The notes: generated by a model from the sequence alone, not told the origin. Positions 24,599-36,690 are shown, counted from the stretch's first letter. The stretch is 64,000 nt of DNA from Voacanga thouarsii (GCA_026120185.1 JANUWF010003376.1:1922001-1986000); one strand, 5' to 3'. Made by a program: numbers and translations.

Positions 24599-24627
24599 AC
24601 CAGATTGGTTAATTCTTTTTGAATTAA
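24599..24627 (+). pseudogene. Gypsy RNase H remnant resuming after LTR-C
   Basis: ACCAGATTGGTTAATTC restores the family's APDW motif and a following L-FEL-like stretch, directly after LTR-C. It breaks off within about 25 bp, where the 150-bp tandem array begins. Confidence 0.7.
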
Positions 24628-25715
24628 TTTGAAGTGCCTATGTTTATAAATGCCTAATGTTTTTTTTTTTTTGTATTTTTTGTAGATATTTTGTTCGATT
24701 ACATGTCAACGTATATCCGATTACCTTTAAAATTGGTCATAACATTTTTCTTAACAATTTCAACAAATCTAATAGTCGAATCGTTAATTTGAAATCCCTA
24801 TCTTTGTAAATGCCTTAAGGTTTTTGGTATTTTTATTGGATTACGTGCCAAAATATATCCGATTACCATTAAATTTGGTTATAATACTTTTCTTAGCAAT
24901 TTTAACAAATCTAACAGTTGGATTGCTAATTTAATGTGCCTATCTTTGTAAATGCCTTAAGTTTTTAGTATTTTTGTAGATATTTTGTTGGATTGCATGC
25001 CAAAGTATATTCAATTACCTTCATATTTGGTCATAACATTTTTCTTAACAATTTCAACGAATCTAAGGGTCGGATCATTAATTTTAAGTGTCTATCTTTA
25101 TAAATGCCTTAGGTTTTCAGTATTTTTGTAGATATTTTGTTGGATAACATGCCAAAGTATATCTGATTACCTTCAAATTTCGTCATAACATGTTTATTAA
25201 TAATTTCAACAAATCTAACGGTCAGATCATTAATTTGAAGTGCCTATCTTTATAAATACCTTAGGTTTTTTGTATTTTTTTAGATATTTTATTGGATTAT
25301 GTGCCAAAGTATATCCAATTATCTTCAAATTTGGTCATAACACTTTTCTTAACAATTTCAACAAATCTAATGGTTGGATCATTAATTTGAAGTGCCTATC
25401 TTTGTAAATACTTTAGGTTTTGGTATTTTTTTAGATATTTTGTTAGATTACGTGACAAAGTATATCCAATTACCTTTAAATTTGGTCATAACCATTTTAT
25501 TAGTAATTTCAACAAATCTAATGGTCAAATCTTGAAGTGCCTATCTTTATAAATGCCTTAGTTTTTTTGCCTTTTTATGGATATTTCGTTGGATTACAAG
25601 TTAAAGTATATCCAAATACCTTCAAATTTGGTTATAACACTATTCTTATCAATTTCAACAAATCTAATAGTCAGATTATTAATTTGAAGTGACTATTTTT
25701 ATAAATGCCTATCAT
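24628..25715. repeat. Tandem array, about 150 bp unit, seven copies
   Basis: The phrase GAAGTGCCTATCTTTGTAAA, or a near form, recurs starting at 24631, 24791, 24933, 25085, 25238, 25389, 25534 and 25686, giving spacings of 142-160 bp. Each unit also holds AGTATATCCAATTACC, TTGGTCATAACA and AACAAATCTAACGGTCGGATC. A partial copy of the last phrase recurs near 25930-25955. No ORF is conserved between units. It may be a local satellite or the tandem-repeat part of a transposon; I cannot tell which. Confidence 0.9.
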
Positions 25716-25745
25716 GGTGTATATATATAGTATATATACATATGC

Positions 25746-25781
<36 letters not shown>

Positions 25782-26079
25782 ATATATGTATGTATTTATG
25801 TACATAAATATATTTAAAAGTATTTTAATAATTGTTGATTTATGTATATATGTATATTAGATACATACATGTGGTATCTATATGTATATCTGATTATTTT
25901 CAAAATTGGTCACGATACATTTTTTAACAATTTTAACAGATCTAACGGTTGGATCATTAATAGGATATGTGTATGTTTCTAAATGTGTTAGGTTTCTAGT
26001 GCTTTTTTAACTATTTATAGTAAGATCCAATTTTTTAAAAAAACTTAGTCCCTAAATTACCTATATGATATATACATAC

Positions 26080-26111
<32 letters not shown>

Positions 26112-26159
26112 CAAATACATATATATATATTTTATATTCATGAGGGATATTTTTATTGC
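25716..26159. repeat. Microsatellite-rich stretch: (TG)n and (AT)n
   Basis: A TG run lies at about 25750-25780 within ATATAC/TATATG-type simple sequence, and an AT run at about 26083-26111. There is no gene. A degenerate piece of the 150-bp unit sits at about 25885-25960. Confidence 0.8.
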
Positions 26160-26602
26160 TATTAACCCCTTTCAATGACGAATTTTGTTGTATTGGTGAC
26201 GAATTTTTTTTTTCGCAAAAGTAATATATTTTCTCACTATAATATTTAATTTTTATATAAAATTATATTTTTAGCGACAAAATTATTTTGTCGCTAAAAA
26301 TCATCATTAGTGACAAAACTCAACCTTTGACGACAAAATTTTGATAGCTTTAGTGACAAAATTTTTCCTAGCAAAAAGTCTAAAATTTTGCTATGAAATT
26401 TTCCCAAGCTAAAGGGTACTCATTGGCGACAAAACTCAGAATTTCCTTGCCAAGAAGCTTTGGTGATGGCGTTTCAATGAGAACCTGGTGAGGAAGTTGT
26501 TTTTTTATCACTGACGGCTTTGGAAGGGTTTTAGATAGGAAATTTTGGGCTTCAGCTAAGAAATTATTTTGTCACAAAAGACCATTTTTTTTTTTGTAGT
26601 GT
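26160..26602 (+). mobile_element. 3' end of a CACTA-like element of another family
   Basis: The stretch is full of short direct and inverted copies of GACGAATTTT, AGCGACAAAA and TTTTGTCGCTAAA, as in CACTA subterminal regions. It ends TTTTTTTTTTGTAGTG at 26602, the reverse complement of a CACTACAAAA terminus. Its left end was not found; the upstream tandem array may belong to it. CACTA-B coding sequence starts directly after it and is already past the middle of TNP2, so this element marks CACTA-B's truncated left edge. Confidence 0.65.
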
Positions 26603-28131
26603 ACCAACTGTGCTTCTGTGTACAATAAATGATTTTTTAGCTTATGGAATGCTAAGAGTTGGAGCACTGCAAGTAGATTTTCATGTCCATATTGCATGGA
26701 GTGCACCATGTCTTTTCTATTGCAGTTCGGGGATAAAACTTCTTTGTTCGATTGTCATCGCCGTTTCTTTCCGATAGATCATCCATTTAGAAAGGACACA
26801 TGGTCATTTAGAAGGGATAGAGGCCAAGAACCTTCACCGTCGGTGGCCCGTCTAACAGGGGACAAGTGTGGAAAAGAGTATGCCGTTTTTCAAGAATAAT
26901 AGATTCAGGATGCGAGTTGGGAGGAGCGACGGTAGAGGTGTAAATCATAATTGGATGAAAATGAGTATTTTTTAGGACTTGCCTTACTGGTGCACTCTAC
27001 TGGTGCCGTATAACATAGATATCATACATAATAAAAAAAAACGTGTTCGACATTGTTTTTAATACTATTATAGATGTGAAGGGAAAACGCAGTGTGACGT
27101 ATTGCCATAGGCCTGAACTAAGAGTTTGTGAAGCAAGCGAAGGAAGAGTGTTCGTGCCAAAAACATGTTATTCAATAGTTGTAGAGGCTAAGCAAGTGCT
27201 GCTTGAATGGGTGAAAGAATAGCAACTTCCAAATGGATATGCTTCAAACTTATCAAGATGTGTTCATTTAAAAGAATTGAAGATGTTTGTCATGAAAAAT
27301 CATGATTGCCATGTGTTTATACAATGGTTACTTCCAATTTCTTTAAGGGAATTTCTTCCTGTTAATGTTTTAAACGTGCTAACAGAATTGAGTCTTTTTT
27401 ATAGGGATTTGTACCCACCTAAATTGTCAGTGGCTCATATATAAAAAATTGGAGAATGAAATTCTTGTCCTCATATGTAAACTAGAAAAAATATTTTCCC
27501 CCGATTTCTTCGATGTGATAGAGCATCTAGTGGTTCACTTGTCTTATGAAGCTCTTGTTTGTGATCCAACTCAATATAGATGGATATATCCCTTTGAAAG
27601 GTACGTAGGCATTCAATATGCTAGTTATTAACGTTATAGTACATGATAGTAATATGGTCTGCAAAATTATGATCAAATTTGCCTTGTTTCAAATAACAAG
27701 TTCTTGCATCATTTAAAGATTAAAGTGAAAAATAAGGTAAGGGTAGAAGGATCTATTTGTAATGCATATCTAGTCGAAGAAGCATCAACGTTTTTTTCCG
27801 ACTACTTTAAGCCATATGTTCAAACAAAACATACACAAGTGGTACGTAATAAAGAGGAAATAACTAAGTACGTGCATGAACAATCTTTGCTCTCAATATG
27901 CAATGTTGTAGGAAGGGCATTGGGAAGGATACAAACTCGATTCCTAACATCCGAGGGATTCCATATTACACAAATTACATTTTAATGAACTGCCATGAGG
28001 TGCAACCATATATTACGATTTTTTTTTCTACAATATTACGCTCCCATCACATAGGTGGTACAGAGTTGGAAGTCAAGAGAATGATCGAGAACAAATTTGC
28101 TAGTTGGTTTGAAAATTATGTTAGTTCTTAA
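26603..28131 (+). pseudogene. TNP2 transposase pseudogene, second half (CACTA-B)
   Basis: Reading starts inside the domain with VLLCTINDFLAYGML (about 26612-26655). CPYCME-like, FDCHRRFFPIDHPFR (26750-26795), NIDIIHNKK (about 27014-27040) and CHRPEL (about 27105) follow. The DUF4218 part includes LPNGYASNLSRCVHL (about 27226-27270), LPISLREFLPVN and LTELSLFYRDLY. It resumes at 27449-27631 with VIEHLVVHLSYEAL and YRWIYPFER, which ends at a splice-donor-like GTACGT. The next exon-like block begins near 27704 with HHLKIKVKNKVRVEGSI and NAYLVEEASTFFSDYF. The CACTA-C copy has the same break after PFER, so a conserved intron is likely. Several stops and frame changes make the gene non-functional. 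Confidence 0.82.
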
Positions 28132-28254
28132 AGGTTTCGATTGTCAGTGAGTGTATTTTTATAAGGTTGACTTCTGCATCTATATCTCGGACACAAACTT
28201 ACGAAATGCAACTTTCTTGTAGGTGCGTGACCCAACCAATAGAGTGACAAACAA

Positions 28255-28956
28255 ATGTTTGCAAAATCTTTTGCAGAACCATCAAGAGAGGTGAAATCAT
28301 TTCAAGGATACATAACTAATGGTTATCGATTTCACACGAGTGACCATGCAAAATATAGAAAAAGTGTTAACGACAGAGTTTGTGCTAAAGGCACTGAGAA
28401 CGAGCATGGTAGTGTTGATTATTATAGGGTCTTAAAGGAGGTTCTTGAACTTCAATTTCCTAGTTATCCAATCCCGAAAGTTATGCTTTTTAAGTATGAT
28501 TGGTTTAACCTTACACTAAATCGGGGATTGAGGGTACACCCTCAATATAAGTTAGTTGATATTTACCATAAGAAGTGTTATCCTAAATATGACCTTTTTG
28601 TATTGGCCCAGCAAGTACATCAAGTATACTTTGCTACATATTTTTCAACTAAAAGACAAAATTTTGAATGGATGGCAGTGTGCAAAACAAAAGCACGACA
28701 TGCGTTTGATGCACCTATTTTTGACAGGGTTTATCAAGAAGAAGTTAATGATAATACTTCAATTAGTATATCTTTGGTGGTCGATCTTGGGCCCTTAACA
28801 CACATGGAAGGCATAAATAAGGTGTTGGATGTTCGGGAAGAAATATTAGATCGGGATCAAGACTTACCCGAGGATGAGGATGAGGATGCGGGCAATTGGG
28901 AGATAGATTCTAATTCGGGAGTACATTTTAGAAAACGACACAAGCGAAAAGTATAG
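28255..28956 (+). pseudogene. DUF4216 domain, long open fragment of CACTA-B transposase
   Basis: An uninterrupted 233-codon frame gives NGYRFHTSDHAKYRKSVNDR, YYRVLKEVLELQF, VMLFKYDWFN, the HPQYKLVDI segment and a YFSTK-type block typical of the DUF4216 end of CACTA transposases. An acidic tail follows (DLPEDEDEDAGNWEID) and then a basic end (KRHKRKV). It is the best-preserved CACTA coding piece in the window. Its first Met is not a true start; it continues the transposase that precedes it, with a gap or intron at 28132-28254. Confidence 0.8.
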
Positions 28957-29327
28957 ACTATATATGAACTATTTTATTTTCACATGTTTTTTGTCATCTT
29001 AATTACTTATTATACTTCTTAAAACATTTCTCTTAATTTTTGGAACTTTTTAAGTGTGAGAATATGTTGCTAATTTTTGTTAGCCCTAAAGGTATTCTCC
29101 TGTATTTTGATTTGTGACAAACATTGATGTGGACTAACATGTGTAATCTATATGTGATAGGACATGTTTGATCTCAATTCTTCCAAGGCGCGCTAATAGG
29201 ACTGCTAAGCAGCTCTCAAGCAATAGAATCCTAGAGTGATTGATCAAGTATAACTCCAATTTGAGAGATTGCATACCATGAAGGTATTCTTTGTAAATTC
29301 TTATATCTTTTTACCTTATGTTCAATT
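28957..29327 (+). other. Non-coding sequence between the two CACTA-B genes
   Basis: The stretch is AT-rich with no supported gene. A CAATT motif at 29323-29327 is the left flank of the probable solo LTR that follows. Confidence 0.5.
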
Positions 29328-30374
29328 TGTTTTACCTTGAAGCACTTACAAATGATTTCAAAAGAGGATAATTCTAAATCTGGATTTTATAAAATCCATG
29401 GTTGAGTAGTTTTGGATGGATCTCTGAGTGCAAAACACTATCCAATAATCTGTAACATTTTTCAAAATATATCTTTTAGCTACAGTGCCATTTTGGATGC
29501 ATATTTTGGACACACATTCTTCCAATCTTTGAGTTCAAAATTCTAAAAAACCTGACAGCAAAAACTAGTTGTTGCTATCTTACTTTTTGCTTATATAAAA
29601 ACCCATTAAAGACGATTTTCAGCAAGGATTTGTGCTAACACTTTCAGAAACATTCTAAGACTTTTGAAAAATAAGAATTCCTTATCTACATTGTACTTCA
29701 AAGTGCGATTCATTGTTCAAAAGGTAAAAGTGTTCTAACTGCATATTTGCTCAATTTGTGAACTATTTTTGTATTCTATCTTTAATCAGCTTTGTATCAA
29801 GATTAAGGAAGTAAAACCAAGTTGGGGTGAGACTTGATTGTTAATTTTTTAAAGAGGTTGGGTGTAAAACCAAATGTAGTGATCCTCTTGTGTAAGATTG
29901 GTGTTGTCTACCACCATTCATTTGGGAAAAGATTTAGTAATTGTATTGAAATCCTTAAGTAGGTACTTAAGGTAGTGGATGTAGATTAATTGAAAATCGA
30001 ACCACTATAAATCTTTAAGTCTATTCTTTTGCATTTTATTTACACTTTATCACTACATTTTCACTGGTCATCATGTCAAAGAACTCTATCTCTATCTCTG
30101 CAATTATTGATCAATTTTAAAGATTTTTATGTTTTATAGTAAAACTGTTATTGATATCTCATATGTCCATCTTTAATGCAGACTATCTTCTCATCATTTA
30201 GTGTTAATTCAAAAAATCTCTAGCTACATTCTTAAAACTGCAAAGCAAATATGCCTTTTTGAACACATATACTGTTCTGCCTTTTTCAAAAGACATCAAA
30301 AGATTTTTTTTTAAAAAAAAAATTGCATTTGTTTGCCATAAACCTTATTCACCCCCCCCCCCCCTAAGGTTTAT
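29328..30374 (+). mobile_element. Probable solo LTR, Ty1/copia (SIRE-like ending)
   Basis: It begins TGTTTTACCTTGAAGC. Near its end is TTCACCCCCCC followed by CTAAGGTTTAT, a pattern common near the 3' end of SIRE-type copia LTRs. CAATT occurs just before it (29323-29327) and just after it (30375-30379), a candidate 5-bp target duplication. The last bases are TTTAT rather than CA, so the right boundary or the identity may be off. No internal retrotransposon sequence is present. Confidence 0.5.
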
Positions 30375-30424
30375 CAATTTCTTTACACTGAAGTACAAAA
30401 TTATAACAATTTTCTTACCTAGAT

Positions 30425-31727
30425 ATGTTTACTGGAGAGCAGCTGTCTACTGATGCCTCACAAGACCGAACGCCATCACTCCCACAGGCTTCTCGAATAC
30501 CACTTGCCAAGAAGGACAGAGATTCCCCTGCAACTCCATTGTCCTCAGCATCGTATCATCCTGGATCACAAGCACATGATCCCCGGCCATTGATTATACC
30601 ACGAGCGGACGGATATGTTTAAAGTCTATTAGTCTTGTTTTAAATTAATTTGTAATATGATTTGCATAATTATAAGTAATATTCATGTACATTATTACTT
30701 GATGAATATTCATTTCAATTTAATAGTATTTCATGTATATGTTTGACTATATTTTAATTTTGGTGTGAACTAATGAGGATTTTGCATTTAGTTATTTTTC
30801 ATATTAAATGAGTCTTATTGCTACTAATTATTTTGCATTACTTTTGAAGATTTTCTAGTTTTGACAGATGTGTATGGGAGATCACATCTATTTTCTAGAT
30901 ATACTTCAATGGGCCTTACACGTCATATGCTAATGTCCCTTTAAGCGTGAAGAACATCTGATTTGAGTAGTTTGGGGTAACTGACTAATTATTATATAAA
31001 TTATGCTAAATTATTTTTTTTACTTCATATATATTTCTAATCATTTGTTTTGAACTAACAACTTGGATATACTTCTAATTTTCTTTTGTAGAAACTATTT
31101 CGTTGGGCCGATGAACATAGTGCTAAGATCTAGTCCAACTGGGAGCATAAGTGCCGGACCCGCTTTTCTGACACCCTATCCAAGCTACGGAGGACAACTC
31201 CGGCTGGCAAGACACCCTCCTGGATCAACTCTCGGTATTGGGAGGTGATGTAGTAGCGCTAGAGCACATAAGAGTTTCAGCGGGTCTCCTCCACTGCTCG
31301 GAGGAACATGGGTCAGGGCACCTCCACTCATGCTGGAGGCTCAGTCTCATTTACAGTTCACAAGAAGCGTATGGTAAATTACATCGATTATTTATAATTT
31401 TTTAATTTTACTTCGCACAATTTATTTTCGGGACACTATTTTTATGAATTAAATTTTAAACTGCAGCGACAAAAGATAGGCGATGGCTTCAGCCACATCG
31501 AGTGGTATAAGAGATTGCACACATTTCATGGTGGGAAGAGACAGGGAGAGCATGTTAGCGAGTGCTCCACAAGATATTAGTAATTATTTATAATTTCAAT
31601 ACTTTAAAATACTTTTTGATTATTTACATTTACTAAATAAAATACTTCAAATTGGATTTTAGGAGGACGTGATGGCTGAGAAGGAGCATCTTACTTAGGC
31701 ATCTTCCTCCTCTTCTATTATTGTTAC
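30425..31727 (+). pseudogene. Transposase_24-type (PTTA/En-Spm) gene of CACTA-B, first part
   Basis: After an acceptor-like TTACCTAG (30415-30422) a frame runs to 30622 with Ser/Pro-rich sequence. Further pieces follow on the same strand: FRWADEHSAK near 31100, TARRNMGQGTSTHAGGS and SFTVHKKRM near 31285-31375, and IEWYKRLHTFHGG near 31495. The pattern of Arg-Asn, then HAGGS-SF, then H-K-RM, then a HT-type motif fits PF03004, the second gene of plant CACTA elements. Reading stops in a Ser-rich run at 31723-31727, where copia-2 is inserted. The role of this protein family in transposition is not well defined. Confidence 0.65.
31723..31727. repeat. Target site duplication of copia-2, left copy (GTTAC)
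   Basis: GTTAC precedes the TGTGAGG start of the left LTR. The right partner is GTTAT at 41431-41435, with one difference. Confidence 0.8.
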
Positions 31728-32096
31728 TGTGAGGATTGGAAAAAATAGAGAGCATGCATGGGACAAAAATGGAGGAAATAACAACATGAACAAATAACAG
31801 CAGCAGCATGGAAGCCTTAAAACTATACCTCTCAGTGCCTTAAACCTTGAAGACTACGGGAGAAATGATTGAATCACAGGGACAACTTCCTTCTTCCCGT
31901 TTGATGAAGCCTTCGGTGCAAAAACTGTCTACCTTCCACTTCACCTCCGGTGCAATGAATGCTAGGCTCTTCAGTTCTCAGAATATTCCACAGCCTAACC
32001 TTGTTGGTGAACACAGAATTTGGGTGAGGAAAAGCCACAGACTCTCTAATCTCGGTTAGCTTCCTTGGTATCTTATGTACTAGCCAAAAACCAACA

Positions 32097-32148
<52 letters not shown>

Positions 32149-33734
32149 AGAGAAAAAGCCTTTGGAAAATCAAGGGTTAAATTTTCCACCAGAAGAGTCA
32201 TGAGTAGCATAGCCAAAAATAGATTTTAATTAATCTAATAATAATATCTCCTGAGATTTAATATTTCAAACACCCGAATATTATTAACAGAGTATGTTTG
32301 GCTTCACCCTAAACTCTATTGAACCGTATCTAGAAAAACCCCATGGTCCAGGCTATTGGGCCAAAATAATATTTATTATTTTTCTTGGACCCGAAAACCC
32401 CAAAATAATAAACATTAATTATTTATTCCTTGGGCTTAAATAAATAACCCAATAAATAATTAATGTGCCCAAATGAATCAAAATAATTAAAATTTAATTA
32501 TTTATTTCTTGAAATTAAATAAATAACTCAATAAATAATTAAGTATTAATTATTTCCCTCTAGTTTAAGCCCAGGTTTAATTTTTCTAATTATTCAAACC
32601 GGATTTAGGCCCTGAATAATTAATTAATCAATTAAACCAAATAATAATCTTCTATCAATTTATTTTATTCCAGTCTAATAATAAATTAGACTTTCTGAAT
32701 AAAATAAAACCCTCTTTAACTGAGACCAATTCCTAAGTCCAAAAATAATTAGGACTTACGAGCTATTCCGACACATTGCCTTGGCTACTAAAATGACCAA
32801 AATACCCCTACTATATAAATAGTTGTATTTTTTATTTTAAATATTTTCTAATATTACCATAAAGAAATATTGACCCCAAGGACAATGCTGCATTAGCAAA
32901 GTCTCCGACCTATAGGTGACATGACTAAAATACCCCTCTATATATCGCCGTACATTTAGAGAGGAAGAAGTGTACTAACACCCCTCTAAATGACATCTAC
33001 CAACCTTAGGTTTCTAGTCCAATGATCCACGACTTCCTGGAGTGTTTCCGCTTTCCAAGGGAGCTACCATAAAGCAAACATCCAAATCATGTTTCCCAAG
33101 GCCCTGGATATTTAGATCATTCAGACAACCACAATGGGCGATATAGTATAAAAACTATCTTGTACAAGTCTGCCTTAACTAACTAGTCACACATACCTAA
33201 CATGCAAGTATATTGGCCCTACGATAGAACCTCAACTATAGCATATCAAAGTATATGCTTCCAGCTTCGTCAGACTACCAACTCATACTCAAGTCGTAGA
33301 GTACTAGTACACGCTCTAACGGTAGTAGTCTAGGTTTCTACCATATAGTACTTTTAGAAACCACTACTACAGGTCATGTTCTACATATTTGAAATACGGT
33401 TATGTCATGAAGTGAGTGGACTACTCACTGGCTAAAGATAAGTCATTCCCCATTTGGAATTCATAACATAATAACCTAAACATGATAAGATTTCCATTCT
33501 CATCAATCGGTTAAGAACAAATGTTTATGTGTTCAAATAACCCATGATCCATACCTTACTGTGAAAGACCACCATTCACATGGATCACTTATTTAAACAC
33601 AATGGGTCTTTTCCAAACGAAATTGTGTACAAATAAAAAGTAAATTTACAAACGATTTCTGAAATAAATTCTTTTATTAAAACATTCAATTTTTGTATAT
33701 TAGAAACCTAGTCTAAGAGGGTATATTCCCAACA
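31728..33734 (-). repeat. copia-2 3' LTR (left)
   Basis: On the plus strand it begins TGTGAGGATTGG and ends TATTCCCAACA, a proper CA/TG boundary. It carries an (AG)n run at about 32098-32145 that is not present at that length in the partner LTR. Confidence 0.92.
32098..32145. repeat. (AG)n microsatellite inside the copia-2 left LTR
   Basis: About 24 uninterrupted AG units. In the right LTR the same place (about 39810-39842) reads GAGAGTGAAGAGTCACGAGAGAGAC, so the run expanded after insertion or was lost from the partner. Confidence 0.95.
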
Positions 33735-33745
33735 ATCTCCCACTT
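33735..33745 (-). promoter_or_regulatory. copia-2 polypurine tract
   Basis: The minus strand reads AAGTGGGAGAT directly before the TGTTGGG start of the 3' LTR, as expected for the plus-strand primer site. Confidence 0.85.
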
Positions 33746-35470
33746 GCACTCTAAGATTAGGTAAGTCCATAGATGTCCACCCCTATGACGTCTAAGTATT
33801 TCTTAAAGACCCTCTTAGCCAAAGGCTTGGTGAATAGATCTGCTAGATTGTTATATGAGGTAATTTGTTCCACCACGACTTCCCGTCTCTGGATGAAATC
33901 CCAGATTAGGTGGTACTACCTCTCAATGTGCTTCCCCTTCTTGTGGTTTTGAGGTTCCTTGGAATGCGATACTGCACCAGTGTTGTCGCAATACATCACA
34001 ATCGGTTTGTCCTTATGTGGCACGACTCCAAGTTCTGAAAGGAACTTCCAGAGCCAGACTGCTTCCTTGGATGCCTCCAAAGTTGCCACATACTCAATTT
34101 CCATAGTTGAGTCAGCAATGCAAGATTGCTTTATACTCCTCCATGAAATTGCTCCTCCAGACAAGGTGAAGACATATCCACTAGTGAATTTTCTCTCATC
34201 CTTATCCGCCTGGAAGTCTGAGTCTGTGTATCCTGTAGGAACCAAGTCATCAGCCCTGTAAACCAGCATATAACCTCTCGTTCTCTTGAGGTACTTGAAA
34301 ATATACTTTACAGTTTACCAATAAACCTCCCCAGAGTTTGACTAATATCTACCAACTAAGCCTACGACAAAGCAGATATCTGGCCTAGTACAAAGCATGG
34401 CATACATGAGACTTCCCACAGTCGAAGTGTAGGGAATCCTACTCATTCTGTCCTTTCCTTCTTGAGACTTAGGACAGTCCCTTGAAGAAAATGATAACCC
34501 ATGTCTGCAAGAGATTAGAACTCCCTTGCATTAGTCCATGTTGTACTTGGCCGGCATCTTGTCAATGTATGCTGCTTGGGATAATCCTAACATTTTCTAC
34601 TTCCTATTTCTAAGAAGTCTAATCCCGAGAATGTAGCTGGCTTCACCCAAGTCCTTCATACTGAATTAACTAGACAGCCAAACCTTTGTAGATGACAACA
34701 ACCCTACATCATTTCTAATGAGTAGAATATCATCTACATACAAGACAAGAAAAACCACATTAATGCCTTCAAGCTTCCTGTACACGCATGGTTCATCCTC
34801 GTTTTGAATAAAACCATAAGACTTTGCAGTCTCATCAAAACAAATGTTCCATGCCCTTGATACGTGCTTAAGTCCATAAATGGACTTCTTAAGCTTGCAA
34901 ACCATATGTTCTTGACCTTTAGCAATAAAACTTTCCGGTTGGGACATATAGATGTCTTCGCTAAGATGGCCATTTAAAAATGACATCTTGACAGCCATTT
35001 ACCATATCTCGTAGTCATAATGACATGCGATAGTAAGGAGTATACGGATGGACTTAAGCATGGCCACCGGAGAAACGGTTTCCTCATAATCGATTCCCTC
35101 TTTCTGAGTATACCCTTTCGCCACAAGCCTAGCTTTAAAGGTTTCCACCTTCCCATCTACTCACATCTTCCTCTTGTATACCCACTTACACCCTATGGGT
35201 TTTATCCCTTTAGGTGAAGTTACAAGATCCCAAACTTGATTGATGTACATAGACTCAATCTCGGCTTTCATTGCTTTATGCCATAGATTTGTATCAGTAT
35301 CAGCAATAGCCTCCTCGTATCTAGTGGGATCTTGTTCTTGATGGTCGGAGACCAGCTCAAAAGCTTCTCCAGTCCATCTATCTGGAACCCTAGACACTCT
35401 CCCACTACAACGAAGCTTCATATGTACAGGCTCTTGAGGCTGTGCCTCTTCTTGTTCCACAATCGGGTCA
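33746..35470 (-). pseudogene. copia-2 reverse transcriptase and RNase H
   Basis: Reverse transcriptase starts near 35460 (EQDPTRYEEAIADTD, NLWHKAMKAEIESM, NQVWDLV, GCKWVYKRKM). It continues in other frames to SFLNGHLSEDIYMSQPESF, MVCKLKKSIYGLKH and RAWN (34998-34850), and LVLYVDDILLIRNDVG near 34755-34710 with an intact YVDD catalytic box. RNase H is at 34269-33916: GYTDSDFQADKDE, SGYVFTLSGGAISW, EYVATLEASKEAVWL and VMYCDNTGAVSHSKEPQNHKKG. Frame changes near 35160, 35000 and 34660 and scattered stops prevent a full polyprotein. Confidence 0.87.
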
Positions 35471-36690
35471 AAAGAAGTTGCTTCCGAAGATTACTTCTCC
35501 TCGAGTTCCAACCTAGTTGAACCTTTCGTGGAAGTACTTTGGTTATCCTCTAAGTATCTAGCATTAGTACTAACCAGTACCTTCTGCTCCTTAAGATGAT
35601 AAAAGTAACCACTATTTATTCTTTTTGGATACCCAACAAAATAGTATAATTCTGATCTTGGTTCCAACTTGTCTCTCTTGACCAGTACATAAGTTGGACA
35701 ACCCCATATCCTGAGATGATTCAGACTTAGCTTACGCCCAATCTATATCTCATAGGGAGTCCTAGGTACTGACTTGGAAGGCACCAAGTTCAGAATGTAT
35801 GCCACTGTTTCCAGGGCATATCTTCAAAAAGACACTAGAAGATTAGCATGAGACATCATGCTCCGAACCATTTCCATCAATGTTTTGTTCCTTCTCTCAG
35901 CTACTCCATTCTGCTGGGGTGTCCCCGGTGCAGAGAGCTAGGATACTATCCCATGATGTATCATGTAGTCCTTGAATTCACCCAGGAGGTACTCTCTACC
36001 ACGATCCGATCGTAAGGCCTTGATTAATTTACCTGTCCGACGTTCTACTTCAGTCTTAAACTTCTTGAACTTATCAAAAGAGTCAGACTTGTGCCTCATC
36101 AGGTAAATATAACCAAACCTTGTACAATCATCTGTGAATGTAATGAGGTACAAAAAAACCTCCTCTTGCTGGTGTAGATAAGGGACCACACACATCATTG
36201 TGAACAAGACTCAATACCTCCTTAGCTCTATCCGCCTTTGGGGTAAAAGACCTTTTGGTCATATTTCCCATTAGACAGGATTCACACTAAGGCCAAATTT
36301 CCAATCTTAATGAGCCCAACGGCCCATCATGGATTAGCCTCTGAATCTTGGTTGAGTTGATATGACCCAACCTTAGATGCCAAAGATATGAGTCTTTCTC
36401 TTCTTAGTTAAAAGTTCAAATTGAGCGTTGTTTGATTGATTGTTAATAGGGTTTAAATAGAATAGATTTCCATACATGTGCCCAGTACATAAAATCTCTC
36501 CATCTCTACTGATAGAAATACCAGAATGGAAAGATACAGAATATCCTTGATTTATTAGTTTTGCAACTAAAATCAAATTTTGATGAAAACCAGGTACATA
36601 TAAAATATCTATTAAAACCACTATTCTATTACAATAAAAAATAAGATCCAGCTCTCCCACTAAAAGGGCCCAGACTTGTGCTCCATTTCC
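35471..36690 (-). pseudogene. copia-2 integrase and protease end
   Basis: The protease tail (ILYVPGFHQNLI, VAKLINQGYSVSF) is at 36693-36373. GAG-pre-integrase homology lies near 36370-36300. The integrase core (FTDDCTRFGYIYLM, KALRSDRGREYLLGEF) is at 36207-35938. The first integrase Asp region (near 36200) is out of frame. The remainder to 35471 shows the integrase C-terminal sequence in mixed frames. Confidence 0.82.

Noticed and set aside
31874..32173. Minus-strand ORF with a Ser-Leu repeat
   Set aside because: The repeat is the translated (AG)n microsatellite in the copia-2 LTR.
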